A stretch of DNA of 51,047 bases from positions 39,690 to 90,736 of the forward strand of contig JAAFIA010000008.1 in the NCBI GenBank assembly GCA_013298545.1, written 5' to 3'. The position numbers and the translations under genes are program-made. How positions within the stretch are numbered: position 1 is the stretch's first letter; each line of letters begins with the position of its first letter. The DNA is from Bacteroidota bacterium. Its GTDB lineage: Bacteria > Bacteroidota > Bacteroidia > Palsa-965. Below the pieces are notes generated by a model. It was not told where the DNA came from. It worked only from the letters and a program-made list of their open reading frames with translations, and made no database searches. This document shows, one piece after another, positions 1 to 8,023 of this stretch.

Positions 1-620
1 CGATGGAACGCGCTTACCGCGATGCGCGCATCAACCGTATTTTTGAAGGCACGAATGAAATCAACCGCTTGCTCACTGTTGACATGCTGCTGAAACGCGC
101 CATGAAAGGCGAATTGGATTTGATGGGACCCGCACAAAAAGTTGCAGGAGAACTCATGTCGATTCCTGATTTTGGAACGCCGGACGATAGTTTGTTTGCT
201 GCCGAAAAAAGACAACTTGCTAATTTCAAAAAAGCAATTCTGATGGTTGCGGGTGCTGCGGTTCAAAAGTTGATGATGCAATTGGCGAAGGAGCAAGAAA
301 TTTTGATGAATGCGGCAGATATGTTGATTGAACTTTACACCGCAGAGTCGATGATGTTGCGCGTAGAAAAACTGGTTTCGCAACGTGGCGAAGCGGCTTG
401 CGCAATTCACCTCGATATGATGCGTTGCACGTTTTGGGATGCAGCAGATAAAATTCGCAAAGCGGGACAAGATGCACTGGTAAGTTTTGCCGATGGCGAC
501 GAGCTGCGCATGATGCTCATGGGCATGCGTCGCTTCACCAAAGTTGATCCGATGAATGTAAAAGAAGCGCGCCGACGTGTTGCCGCGAAAATTTTGGAAG
601 AGGGGAAATATTGTTTTTAA
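1..620 (+). CDS. acyl-CoA dehydrogenase, C-terminal part (5' truncated by window edge)
   Basis: This is the C-terminal ~205 residues of an acyl-CoA dehydrogenase, a FAD enzyme of fatty-acid beta-oxidation that passes electrons to electron-transfer flavoprotein. The diagnostic motif RIFEGTNEINR, part of the flavin/substrate-binding C-terminal helical domain, lies about 12 residues into the visible part. The ~170 residues after it, with a conserved-looking helical tail ending in GKYCF, match the long (~600 aa) class with a C-terminal extension, as in ACAD9/VLCAD-like enzymes and many Bacteroidota paralogues. The reading frame is already open at base 1, so the ATG at base 3 is internal. A perfect hairpin follows the stop codon at once. 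Confidence 0.9.
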   Translation, partial: MERAYRDARINRIFEGTNEINRLLTVDMLLKRAMKGELDLMGPAQKVAGELMSIPDFGTPDDSLFAAEKRQLANFKKAILMVAGAAVQKLMMQLAKEQEILMNAADMLIELYTAESMMLRVEKLVSQRGEAACAIHLDMMRCTFWDAADKIRKAGQDALVSFADGDELRMMLMGMRRFTKVDPMNVKEARRRVAAKILEEGKYCF

Positions 621-626
621 AAAATT

Positions 627-667
627 TAAGCAGTTAGCACAAATGTTCTACTTGTGCTAACTGCTTA
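627..667. terminator. bidirectional hairpin terminator
   Basis: There is a perfect 16-bp inverted repeat (627-642 with 652-667) around a 9-nt loop, between two convergent genes. The A-rich run before it and the T/A-rich flank after it suit termination from both sides: the acyl-CoA dehydrogenase on plus and the small secreted protein on minus. Confidence 0.8.
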
Positions 668-689
668 ATATAAATAGTGTCGCGTTTTT

Positions 690-1151
690 CTAAATCACAT
701 ACACATCCATCCGAAACGCTGCCGAAAACCAAACGGGCAGGCCCATCGAACAGGAATAATTCTCGTGTGCTTGATTTTTAGGCGATCGCTTTTTTATTTC
801 TGGTGTTTCGTTTAAAAAAGCGGTTCGGTTGGTGTAGCCAAAATGATTGATGCGTACCCATTTTGAATCTTCTTTTTGAAAAAACGCATAACCAATTTCA
901 TTCATCACTTTTCCGGCTGACATGCGTTTGCGAACATCAATGACGATGGCAATATTTTTTCCGTTTGGTTTTCCAACGTCGATGGTATCGGTACGATCGG
1001 TGATTTCAAGAAAAAACGACTTCGGTGTTTTAAAACGAATCGAATCGCCGTTGAGCATGAGTTTATCAATGGTGAGGTGAACCAAATACCCTTTGGCCTG
1101 AGCAAAACTGCTGAGGCATAAAAAAAGCAAGAACAGTAAACGATTTCGCAT
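690..1151 (-). CDS. small exported protein of unknown function
   Basis: This encodes a ~153-aa protein beginning with a classical signal peptide (MRNRLLFLLFLCLSSFAQA, cleavage expected after AQA). I chose the ATG at 1151 because it starts exactly at the basic n-region of that signal; an ATG 13 codons upstream would bury it. The mature part is mostly beta-predicted (alternating hydrophobic residues) with no motif I recognise and ends in the hydrophobic MDVYVI. It is probably periplasmic. It is convergent with the acyl-CoA dehydrogenase across a shared hairpin and stands alone. Function unknown. Confidence 0.65.
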   Translation of the reverse strand: MRNRLLFLLFLCLSSFAQAKGYLVHLTIDKLMLNGDSIRFKTPKSFFLEITDRTDTIDVGKPNGKNIAIVIDVRKRMSAGKVMNEIGYAFFQKEDSKWVRINHFGYTNRTAFLNETPEIKKRSPKNQAHENYSCSMGLPVWFSAAFRMDVYVI

Positions 1152-1287
1152 GGTCAAATGTAGTTTTTTAGAACGGTGTTTATACCACATAATTCGGGCC
1201 AGTTTATAAAATGCGTGAATCTGATGTTGCTTTTATCAAAAAGTTAGCTCTTTTTGGATTAGAATATAAATTTAAAGCGTAATAAAT

Positions 1288-1317
1288 TTTGCTTTATCGG
1301 TATTTATTCTATGTTTG
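1288..1317 (+). promoter_or_regulatory. Bacteroidota-type promoter of the lipoprotein operon
   Basis: The -33 box TTTG (1288-1291) and -7 box TATGTTTG (1310-1317) are 18 bp apart, fitting the TTTG / TAnnTTTG consensus of the Bacteroidota primary sigma factor. The ATG at 1340 follows after a ~20-nt leader. Confidence 0.65.
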
Positions 1318-1339
1318 CATAAACAAAAACCACCTACAC

Positions 1340-1801
1340 ATGAAAAATCTCTTTTTTCTTCCTCTAGCTGTTTGCCTAGTAGCAAGTTGTTCAAAAGAAC
1401 AAGCCTTGCCAGAAAAAACGTCTTGCACACCTGATGCAACTGCACATGCGCGTCTTTTTCAAGACTTTAATTATGTCTTATCGGTAGATGCCGAAGGCAA
1501 TTATTCTTGCCCAACACCGAAAGTAGATTGTACCAAAATTTCTCCCAATCCAACGCTCGTCTTTTCGATTGATGTGGCTATTGCGAATGGAACGGTACAA
1601 AACTTTTTCAATCAAGACGATTGGGCTGTCAACTTTCCCTATTTGAAAGAAATGCCTACGGTTGTTGCGGGCTTGCAAAACGGCAATTACACCATGCTTC
1701 GCAAAACTAATACAGACGACAACAATATCTTTTACATTGTTGTTGCTGCGGCTGACAACGCACAAACAATTTTTACCACCATGGTTGACGCTTCGTTGTA
1801 A
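1340..1801 (+). CDS. lipoprotein of unknown function (first gene of a three-lipoprotein operon)
   Basis: This is a ~153-aa lipoprotein. The N-terminus MKNLFFLPLAVCLVASC carries a lipobox (VASC, lipidated Cys near residue 17), which fixes the ATG at 1340 as the start. The mature protein has several further cysteines (SCTPD, YSCPT, VDCTK), possibly disulphide-bonded in the periplasm, and an Asn/Asp-rich second half. I recognise no family. The stop codon abuts the ATG of the next lipoprotein, so the two are co-transcribed and probably translationally coupled. It is probably anchored to the inner or outer membrane facing the periplasm. Confidence 0.7.
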   Translation: MKNLFFLPLAVCLVASCSKEQALPEKTSCTPDATAHARLFQDFNYVLSVDAEGNYSCPTPKVDCTKISPNPTLVFSIDVAIANGTVQNFFNQDDWAVNFPYLKEMPTVVAGLQNGNYTMLRKTNTDDNNIFYIVVAAADNAQTIFTTMVDASL

Positions 1802-2920
1802 ATGAAGCTACTTCTTTCTCTTATTTTTTGTTGCGCATTTTTTTTCTTTTCCTGTTCTGATACACCAGCAACAAAACTGGTGAAAAAAGAACGCATTAAA
1901 CTGGAACTTCCGTTTCATGCAGAAGTAAAAAACTGGAGCACTTGCAACAAGCAAACATCGGAATGGATTACCTGCTACCGTTCTGACACTGCGGCGATTT
2001 TATTTTACGCTTTAACAGGCGGAAAACCTATATTTCAAATTAAGCTACAAAAAAAAGATAGCGCGGCATCCGATCTTCGTGTTGGTGGTTATCTTGCACA
2101 TTCGCCCGATTCTATTTTTATTTTGTTGGCCGAAGAACGTACTATTTTGCTGTTCAATCAAAAAGGTGAAATTACAAACACCTATCAAGTCAATATTCCG
2201 TTGCAAGGCGGCGTAACAAATTATTGTTTTGTAAGCACTTCGGCATCGCCAATGCTTTGTGATGGTAAAAATTTGTATGTAACAGCAACGCGTCTCGATA
2301 TTACGGTGCGCGATAAAATTTCGCGCCAAAACTATTTCACGCTATTTCCCGAAGTGCAAATTCCACTTGATGGAAGCTTGCCAAAATCGTTAGCTGGAAA
2401 CTGGCCACAATGTTACCTCAACGGCGATTCGTACCGCGATTTTTTTCCGCAGCGTTGTCTGTTTAAGAACCAACTTGTTTACGGTTACTCAGCTACCGAT
2501 AGCCTGTATTGTTCCGCTTCGCTTGCGCTTGAAAAAAAACCATTTGATTTGTTGGGGAAACAGGTTTCGCCATACCCCGACGATAGCATCGGCAATTTCA
2601 GTTTTCTAGAATGCTACGATGTAACACAATCGCGTTACCTCAGTTTCTTACATGATTCCTATCGTGGTTATTATTACCGAATTTTTCAACAGGGTATAGT
2701 ATATGAGCAGGAAAATGGCATGACCGTAAATGAATGGCTCGATAAGCCTTGGCGGTTGCTTGTTATGAATGAAACAGGAGATGCCGTCCATGCACTAGAT
2801 TTTGATCCGAAAATGTATTTCCCAATGGTACTCGTTTCTAAGGGTGGTATTTGGGTGCGCGACCGGAAAAAGGAAAACGGAATAGTGTATTGGGATTTGT
2901 ATGTTTTTCAAGCACCCTAA
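1802..2920 (+). CDS. lipoprotein, possibly a beta-propeller-like DUF4221-type protein
   Basis: This is a 372-aa lipoprotein: MKLLLSLIFCCAFFFFSCSD gives a signal peptide with a lipobox Cys near residue 18. The body is a long beta-rich sequence with repeated segments of the type 'D-S-I-F-I-L' and 'L-V-M-N-E-T-G-D', as in propeller-like proteins, and its length and composition recall the DUF4221 lipoproteins of Bacteroidota. That assignment is tentative. The start codon directly follows the stop of the previous gene with no gap, and the next gene begins 3 bp after its stop, so this is the middle gene of a tight operon of three lipoproteins. Confidence 0.65.
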   Translation: MKLLLSLIFCCAFFFFSCSDTPATKLVKKERIKLELPFHAEVKNWSTCNKQTSEWITCYRSDTAAILFYALTGGKPIFQIKLQKKDSAASDLRVGGYLAHSPDSIFILLAEERTILLFNQKGEITNTYQVNIPLQGGVTNYCFVSTSASPMLCDGKNLYVTATRLDITVRDKISRQNYFTLFPEVQIPLDGSLPKSLAGNWPQCYLNGDSYRDFFPQRCLFKNQLVYGYSATDSLYCSASLALEKKPFDLLGKQVSPYPDDSIGNFSFLECYDVTQSRYLSFLHDSYRGYYYRIFQQGIVYEQENGMTVNEWLDKPWRLLVMNETGDAVHALDFDPKMYFPMVLVSKGGIWVRDRKKENGIVYWDLYVFQAP

Positions 2921-2923
2921 ACC

Positions 2924-3334
2924 ATGCGTCATTCTATATGCTTCTTTTTTTTAGCCCTTGCGTTTTCTTGTCAGGAGAACAAGAAGCATGTTGCGGATAA
3001 ACAAACAACGATTTTCAATTACTATTTGCATCAGGCGTTTAATGATAGTATTGCCACAAAGCCTTGCTTGTATGTACTCGTCCCGCAAAACAGTTGCAAA
3101 GGATGTATTCAAATGCAATTGCGAAAAATCAGATCGGCTATTGCTCCTTATGGTTCGATTTCGTGTTTAGGCATTGTTGCACCCAAAACCGTTTCGCTTG
3201 CGTCGATGGATAGTATTTGTCCATCAAAAACCGACACATTGGGGTTGTTGGATCGGATCAATCTTCCCATTTCGGGCATTACGCTTGTACATACCGAAAA
3301 CCGTCGTGTTGCACATATTGTTGCTGTAAAATAA
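2924..3334 (+). CDS. lipoprotein with thioredoxin-like CxxC motif
   Basis: This is a 136-aa protein with a short signal ending in a lipobox-like FSC (Cys near residue 16). After about 50 residues comes NSCKGCIQ, a CxxC motif preceded by a hydrophobic beta strand (CLYVLVPQ). That arrangement is typical of thioredoxin-fold periplasmic proteins, and the C-terminal part (GITLVHTENRRVAHI) would be the last strands. A redox role is inferred from the motif only; the fold is shorter than a standard thioredoxin-like domain. It is the last gene of the lipoprotein operon (3-bp gap). Confidence 0.6.
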   Translation: MRHSICFFFLALAFSCQENKKHVADKQTTIFNYYLHQAFNDSIATKPCLYVLVPQNSCKGCIQMQLRKIRSAIAPYGSISCLGIVAPKTVSLASMDSICPSKTDTLGLLDRINLPISGITLVHTENRRVAHIVAVK

Positions 3335-3372
3335 ATTAGCCATATTCTTCTCCGATAAGCATAAGCAAACCG

Positions 3373-3380
3373 TACCTTTG
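3373..3380 (+). promoter_or_regulatory. -7 box immediately upstream of mrp (leaderless promoter)
   Basis: TACCTTTG matches TAnnTTTG and ends only 3 nt before the mrp ATG, so transcription should begin at or next to the start codon. No good -33 element is visible. The 17 nt containing it (3367-3383) recur exactly upstream of the NifU-like gene. Confidence 0.5.
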
Positions 3381-3383
3381 CAC

Positions 3384-4469
3384 ATGCCAATTACCGAACA
3401 ACAAGTCATCGACGCACTTCGTTATGTCGATGATCCCGATCTCAAAAAAGACCTTGTTACGCTCAACATGATTCGCGATATTGCGATTGATGGTTGGAAC
3501 GTTTCCTTTACCGTTGTCCTCACAACACCTGCTTGCCCCATGAAAGATATGATTCAGCGGGCATGCGAAAATGCAATCAAATACTACGTCGATCAACAAG
3601 CGATTCCGAAAGTACACATGACGGCCAATGTTACGTCGCAACGTTCCGGCCCAATTTTGCCGGGTGTGAAGAATATTGTTGCGGTTGCTTCTGGAAAAGG
3701 CGGTGTTGGAAAAAGTACGGTTGCTGCAAATCTGGCCTGTGCGCTGGCTATGCAAGGGGCCAAAGTGGGTTTGCTCGATGCCGATATTTATGGCCCTTCG
3801 GCACCCATTATGTTTGGCATCATGGACGAAAAACCGGAGGTGAGCAATCAAAACGGACAGCCACAATTTTTGCCAATTGAGAGCTATGGCGTAAAAGTGC
3901 TTTCGATTGGTTTTTTTGCTGAAGCATCCAAAGCGCTAGCGTGGCGTGGACCAATGGCTTCGCGCGCCCTCAACCAATTGATTACCGAGGCCAATTGGGG
4001 TGAATTGGATTATTTAATTATTGATTTGCCTCCGGGAACAGGCGATATTCACCTTTCGTTGGTAGCCACGGTTCCGCTTACGGGTGCCGTCATTGTCAGC
4101 ACCCCCCAAAACGTTGCGCTGGCCGATGTGCAGAAGGGTGTTTCGATGTTTGAATTGCCTACGGTGAATGTTCCGGTTCTTGGTTTAATCGAGAATATGG
4201 CTTGGTTTACGCCAGCCGAATTGCCCGAAAACAAATACTATATTTTTGGTCGCGATGGCGCTACACACTTGGCCGAACGGCTCGGCATTCCTTTGTTGGC
4301 GCAGATTCCGCTCGTTCAAAGCATCTGCGAAGCCGGCGATATTGGTCGGCCAGCGGTCTTGCAAGCAACAACGCCACAAGCATTGGCTTTTCTCGAATTG
4401 GCCAAAAATGTAGCCCAACAAGTAGCCATTACCAATGCCCAAAAACAAGCCGTGGCTGTCAGTCAATAA
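3384..4469 (+). CDS. mrp: Mrp/ApbC-family Fe-S cluster carrier ATPase
   Basis: This is a P-loop ATPase of the Mrp/NBP35 family, about 361 aa, thought to carry or insert Fe-S clusters into apoproteins in the cytoplasm. An N-terminal MIP18/DUF59 domain (about residues 1-85) is followed by the deviant Walker A GKGGVGKST (about 104-112) and the family signatures DADIYGPS and DLPPGTGDIHL. The usual CxxC that bridges the cluster in ApbC is absent; that region reads ENMAWFTPAELPENKYY, a variant I recall from other Bacteroidota homologues. The start is the ATG at 3384; an upstream TTG lies inside the promoter box. A NifU-like scaffold gene follows, which supports an Fe-S role. Confidence 0.92.
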   Translation: MPITEQQVIDALRYVDDPDLKKDLVTLNMIRDIAIDGWNVSFTVVLTTPACPMKDMIQRACENAIKYYVDQQAIPKVHMTANVTSQRSGPILPGVKNIVAVASGKGGVGKSTVAANLACALAMQGAKVGLLDADIYGPSAPIMFGIMDEKPEVSNQNGQPQFLPIESYGVKVLSIGFFAEASKALAWRGPMASRALNQLITEANWGELDYLIIDLPPGTGDIHLSLVATVPLTGAVIVSTPQNVALADVQKGVSMFELPTVNVPVLGLIENMAWFTPAELPENKYYIFGRDGATHLAERLGIPLLAQIPLVQSICEAGDIGRPAVLQATTPQALAFLELAKNVAQQVAITNAQKQAVAVSQ

Positions 4470-4474
4470 AACCG

Positions 4475-4482
4475 TACCTTTG
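4475..4482 (+). promoter_or_regulatory. -7 box upstream of the NifU-like gene
   Basis: TACCTTTG lies 18 nt before the ATG at 4501, within a 17-nt block (4469-4485) identical to that at the mrp promoter. It overlaps the very end of mrp, so the scaffold gene can be transcribed alone as well as by read-through. Confidence 0.5.
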
Positions 4483-4500
4483 CACCAGATTTTAAACGTC

Positions 4501-4770
4501 ATGAATGCACACCAATCGCCTGAATTAATTGCCCGCGTCGAAGATGCTTTGCAACAACTTCGTCCATTTCTTGAAGCCGATGGCGGAAATGTCAGTCTGG
4601 TCGAAATCACCGAAGATTTTCGCGTAAAGCTCGAATTGCTTGGTGCTTGTAAATCGTGCTCCATGAGCATGATGACGTTGAAAGCGGGCATCGAAGAATC
4701 GGTGAAACGCGCTGCGCCGGAGATCAAATCGGTAGAAGCCATTAATTTACAGCCCGCACTCGAACATTAA
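4501..4770 (+). CDS. NifU-like (Nfu) Fe-S scaffold protein
   Basis: This is an 89-aa stand-alone NifU C-terminal domain. It has the characteristic LRPFLEADGGNVSLVEI segment and the cluster-binding CxxC in GACKSCSMSMMTLKAGIE. Such proteins assemble a [4Fe-4S] or [2Fe-2S] cluster on the two cysteines of a dimer and hand it to client enzymes. I chose the ATG at 4501 because the N-terminus then matches the family and because the upstream in-frame sequence overlaps mrp. Directly downstream are the ferredoxin-dependent oxidoreductase genes, whose products need Fe-S partners. Confidence 0.9.
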   Translation: MNAHQSPELIARVEDALQQLRPFLEADGGNVSLVEITEDFRVKLELLGACKSCSMSMMTLKAGIEESVKRAAPEIKSVEAINLQPALEH

Positions 4771-4790
4771 TTATCCGGCAGCAACGTGTT

Positions 4791-4798
4791 TAATTTTG
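4791..4798 (+). promoter_or_regulatory. candidate -7 box for the korAB operon
   Basis: TAATTTTG fits TAnnTTTG. Transcription from here would give a leader of about 135 nt that contains the strong hairpin at 4896-4928 before korA begins. No clear -33 box is seen. Confidence 0.4.
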
Positions 4799-4895
4799 TT
4801 AAAGCAAAACCAAAACAGGCCTTTCAACCGTTTCCCCTTCGAAATTTAATCATTTCAGAAGCGGAACAAAACATAATCATCACATTTTTCTGATG

Positions 4896-4928
4896 AAAGG
4901 TTTTTCCGATGAAGGAAAAACCTTTTTT
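4896..4928 (+). terminator. intrinsic terminator or leader attenuator before korA
   Basis: A perfect 12-bp stem (4896-4907 with 4914-4925) with a 6-nt loop runs into six T residues (4923-4928). It may end the mrp-nfu transcript. Because a promoter-like box lies upstream, it could also act within a korA leader as an attenuator. It lies just upstream of the first sensible korA start codon. Confidence 0.7.
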
Positions 4929-4937
4929 CGTTTGTTA

Positions 4938-6794
4938 ATGAACACAATGAATACTTCTTTCGAAAGTCGCAAGCATGTTGTCATTTTATTTGCCGGAGAT
5001 TCTGGCGATGGCATTCAATTGACAGGAACGCAGTTTACGGCTGTATCAGCCTTGCATGGCAACGACATCAGTACTTTTCCCAATTTCCCTGCGGAGATTC
5101 GGGCCCCACAAGGAACACTTGCAGGTGTTTCGGGTTTTCAATTGCATTTTGGTAGTGTAGAAATTCATACGCCCGGCGATGCTGCCGATGTGCTTGTGGT
5201 GATGAATGCCGCAGCACTCAAAGCCAATTTGAAGCAACTCAAACAAGGTGGAACCATCATCGCCAATACCGATGGTTTTGATCCGAAAAATTTAAAACTA
5301 GCCAAATTTCCTGATGGTGTAAATCCTTTGCGCGATGGTTCGCTCGCTGGATTCCGATTGCTCGAAGTGGATGTAACAAAGGTTACACGCAACGCACTTG
5401 CGGGATCGGGGCTTGGCACCAAAGAAACCGATCGTTCTAAGAACATGTTTGTCTTGGGATTGATTTGTTGGATGTACAATCGTCCGCTCGAAAAAATTAT
5501 TGAGTTTTTGAAAGAGCAGTTTCGCAAACGTCCTGAATTGATTGAGGCGAATGAAAAAGTATTGCGGGCAGGCTACGCGTATGGCGATACAACCGAAACG
5601 CCGATGACGCGTTTTGAGGTGGCGGCTGCGAAATTGAAATCGGGTACATACCGCAGCATCATGGGCAATCAGGCTACCGCTTATGGATTGATTGCAGCAG
5701 CGAAACAATCGGGCTTGTCGTTGTTTTACGGAACTTATCCGATAACACCGGCCTCGGATATTTTGCATGAATTATCGAAGCATAAAAATTTTGGCATCAA
5801 AACATTTCAAGCAGAAGACGAGATTGCGGCGGTAACGGCGGCTATTGGTGCTTCGTTTGGTGGCAGTTTGGGCGTAACAGCATCGTCTGGCCCAGGCATT
5901 GCTTTAAAAGCCGAGGCCATTGGTTTGGCTACAATGATGGAATTGCCTTTGGTGATTTGCAACGTACAGCGTGGTGGGCCAAGTACGGGTCTTCCGACAA
6001 AAACAGAGCAGGCAGATTTATTGCAAGCTTTGTATGGCCGCAATGGCGAGTGTCCTGTTCCTGTTGTAGCGGCTTGTTCGCCTAGCGATTGTTTTGAAAC
6101 GGTTTTTGAGGCGACGCGCATTGCGGTAGAGCATTTAACGCCTGTCTTTTTTCTGAGCGATGGGTACATTGCGAATGGTGCAGAGCCTTGGGCATTTCCG
6201 CAGACCGCAGATTTGCCAAAAATTCAAGTGCAATTTGCAACGAATACATTGGCGCAGGGCGAAAAGTTTTTGCCTTACAAGCGCAACGAAAAATTAGCGC
6301 GCGCGTGGGCCATTCCGGGAACAGCGGGATTGGAACATCGGATTGGTGGCATTGAAAAAGAGCATGAGACGGGCAATATTTCTTACGATCCAGACAACCA
6401 TGAGTTTATGGTGAAGTTGCGCGCGGCGCGGGTGGCAAAAATTGCGGAGTATATTCCTGAACAAAAATTGGATAGTGGGCCGGATGCAGGAAAAGTGCTG
6501 GTTGTGGGTTGGGGTTCTACCTACGGTGCAATTAAAACAGCCCTGATTGAATTGCGTGAAATGGGTTTGGATGCCTCGCATGCACACATTCGCTATTTGA
6601 ATCCTTTTCCGAAAAATTTGGGCGATTTGCTGAAAAAATTTGATCGTGTTCTTGTTCCTGAAATGAACAACGGACAACTCGTAAAAATCCTTCGCGATCA
6701 GTTTTTGATTGATGCGATTGCGATGAATAAAATCAAAGGGATTCCGTTTACGGCAACTGAATTGAAAAATCGGATTGCTGAACTTTTAAAATAA
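4938..6794 (+). CDS. korA: 2-oxoglutarate/2-oxoacid:ferredoxin oxidoreductase, alpha (gamma-alpha fused) subunit
   Basis: This is a ~618-aa subunit that, with KorB, catalyses CoA- and ferredoxin-dependent oxidative decarboxylation of a 2-oxoacid, most likely 2-oxoglutarate in the TCA cycle. The N-terminal ~200 residues are the gamma domain (GDSGDGIQLTG, PAEIRAPQGTLAG). The remainder is the alpha domain with YPITPASDILHEL and the EDEIAAVTAAIGAS segment, then the C-terminal domain (GWGSTYGAIKTA, HIRYLNPFPKN). ATGs at 4938 or 4947 are preferred because an earlier in-frame ATG (4893) precedes the terminator hairpin and would add non-family residues. korB follows after 27 bp. Confidence 0.93.
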   Translation: MNTMNTSFESRKHVVILFAGDSGDGIQLTGTQFTAVSALHGNDISTFPNFPAEIRAPQGTLAGVSGFQLHFGSVEIHTPGDAADVLVVMNAAALKANLKQLKQGGTIIANTDGFDPKNLKLAKFPDGVNPLRDGSLAGFRLLEVDVTKVTRNALAGSGLGTKETDRSKNMFVLGLICWMYNRPLEKIIEFLKEQFRKRPELIEANEKVLRAGYAYGDTTETPMTRFEVAAAKLKSGTYRSIMGNQATAYGLIAAAKQSGLSLFYGTYPITPASDILHELSKHKNFGIKTFQAEDEIAAVTAAIGASFGGSLGVTASSGPGIALKAEAIGLATMMELPLVICNVQRGGPSTGLPTKTEQADLLQALYGRNGECPVPVVAACSPSDCFETVFEATRIAVEHLTPVFFLSDGYIANGAEPWAFPQTADLPKIQVQFATNTLAQGEKFLPYKRNEKLARAWAIPGTAGLEHRIGGIEKEHETGNISYDPDNHEFMVKLRAARVAKIAEYIPEQKLDSGPDAGKVLVVGWGSTYGAIKTALIELREMGLDASHAHIRYLNPFPKNLGDLLKKFDRVLVPEMNNGQLVKILRDQFLIDAIAMNKIKGIPFTATELKNRIAELLK

Positions 6795-6821
6795 AACTTT
6801 TTTCGTCGATAAGCACGACGC

Positions 6822-7859
6822 ATGTTTACCATGTCAACAACACTCGAAACTCCGAAATTAACCGCAAAAGATTTTGTAACCGACCAAGAAGTGCGTTGGT
6901 GTCCGGGCTGCGGCGATTATTCGATTCTGAAACAGGTGCAAAGTGTAATGCCTGAATTGGGTCTCAAGCGCGAAGAAATTGTTTTTGTTTCGGGCATTGG
7001 TTGCTCGTCGCGTTTTCCGTATTACATGGAAACGTATGGTATGCACAGCATTCATGGTCGTGCTACGGCGATTGCCACAGGATTGAAATCGGCGCGTCCT
7101 GATTTGAGTGTTTGGATCATTACAGGCGATGGCGATTCGCTTTCGATTGGTGGCAATCATTTGATTCACCTCTTGCGACGCAATCCCGATGTAAATGTAT
7201 TGTTGTTTAACAACGAGATTTATGGGCTGACGAAAGGGCAATACTCACCTACTTCGCCGGAAGGAAAAATCACCAAATCGTCGCCAATGGGTGTGATTGA
7301 TCATCCGTTCAATCCGTTGGCTTTGTGTTTGGGTGCTTCGGGCACATTCATTGCGCGTTCGATGGATCGCGATCCGGTTCATTTGCGCACCATGTTGATG
7401 CGCGCGAACCAACATAAGGGAACTTCGTTGCTGGAGATTTATCAGAACTGCAATGTGTTTAATGATGGTGCGTTTGAAATTTTCACCGAAAAATCGTCGA
7501 AGAAAACCGAAACCTTGATGCTTGAACAGGGCAAGCCGTTGGTCTTTGGCGAACATGCCGATAAAGGAATTAAGCTGGATGGATTTACACCGCGTATCGT
7601 CAATTTGGCTGATGTTTCGGTAAACGATTTATGGATTCACGACGAGCGCGATTTGGGTAAGGCAACGTTGTTGGTGCGTTTCTTTGATGATCCATCGGCA
7701 GCGAATCATTTGCCGCGTCCGTTTGGTATTTTCTACGAAGAAGATCGCGCGTGTTACGATGATCAGATCAATGCGCAGGTGGAACAGGCGGTTGCGGAGA
7801 AGGGTGTTGGCGATTTGGATGGGTTGTTGCGTGGGAAAAATACTTGGGCGATTGGGTGA
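6822..7859 (+). CDS. korB: 2-oxoglutarate/2-oxoacid:ferredoxin oxidoreductase, beta subunit
   Basis: This is a 345-aa thiamine-diphosphate subunit of the same enzyme. [10 protein letters not shown] near the N-terminus and the TPP/Mg motif [22 protein letters not shown] are diagnostic. [12 protein letters not shown] and the middle Cys in [12 protein letters not shown] also fit the family, which binds a [4Fe-4S] cluster. The length is normal for the two-subunit (KGOR/OGOR) type. A second ATG three codons in (6831) could be the true start. It is co-transcribed with korA. No separate ferredoxin-type delta subunit gene is adjacent, as expected for this type. Downstream the base composition shifts sharply at the restriction-modification genes. 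Confidence 0.93.
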   Translation: MFTMSTTLETPKLTAKDFVTDQEVRWCPGCGDYSILKQVQSVMPELGLKREEIVFVSGIGCSSRFPYYMETYGMHSIHGRATAIATGLKSARPDLSVWIITGDGDSLSIGGNHLIHLLRRNPDVNVLLFNNEIYGLTKGQYSPTSPEGKITKSSPMGVIDHPFNPLALCLGASGTFIARSMDRDPVHLRTMLMRANQHKGTSLLEIYQNCNVFNDGAFEIFTEKSSKKTETLMLEQGKPLVFGEHADKGIKLDGFTPRIVNLADVSVNDLWIHDERDLGKATLLVRFFDDPSAANHLPRPFGIFYEEDRACYDDQINAQVEQAVAEKGVGDLDGLLRGKNTWAIG

Positions 7860-8023
7860 GGGTTTTTTGGGGGGCGATTCGATACACTTTTTTTGGAAAA
7901 TTTGTTTGTAAATTGTTGCGCTGTTAGATGAGTCGGTGAAATGCTGTTAGCACTACACCAACCATTTAAATAATAGCAAAAAATGATCAGTAATCAACTT
8001 AGCGATATAAATATTATTATTAA

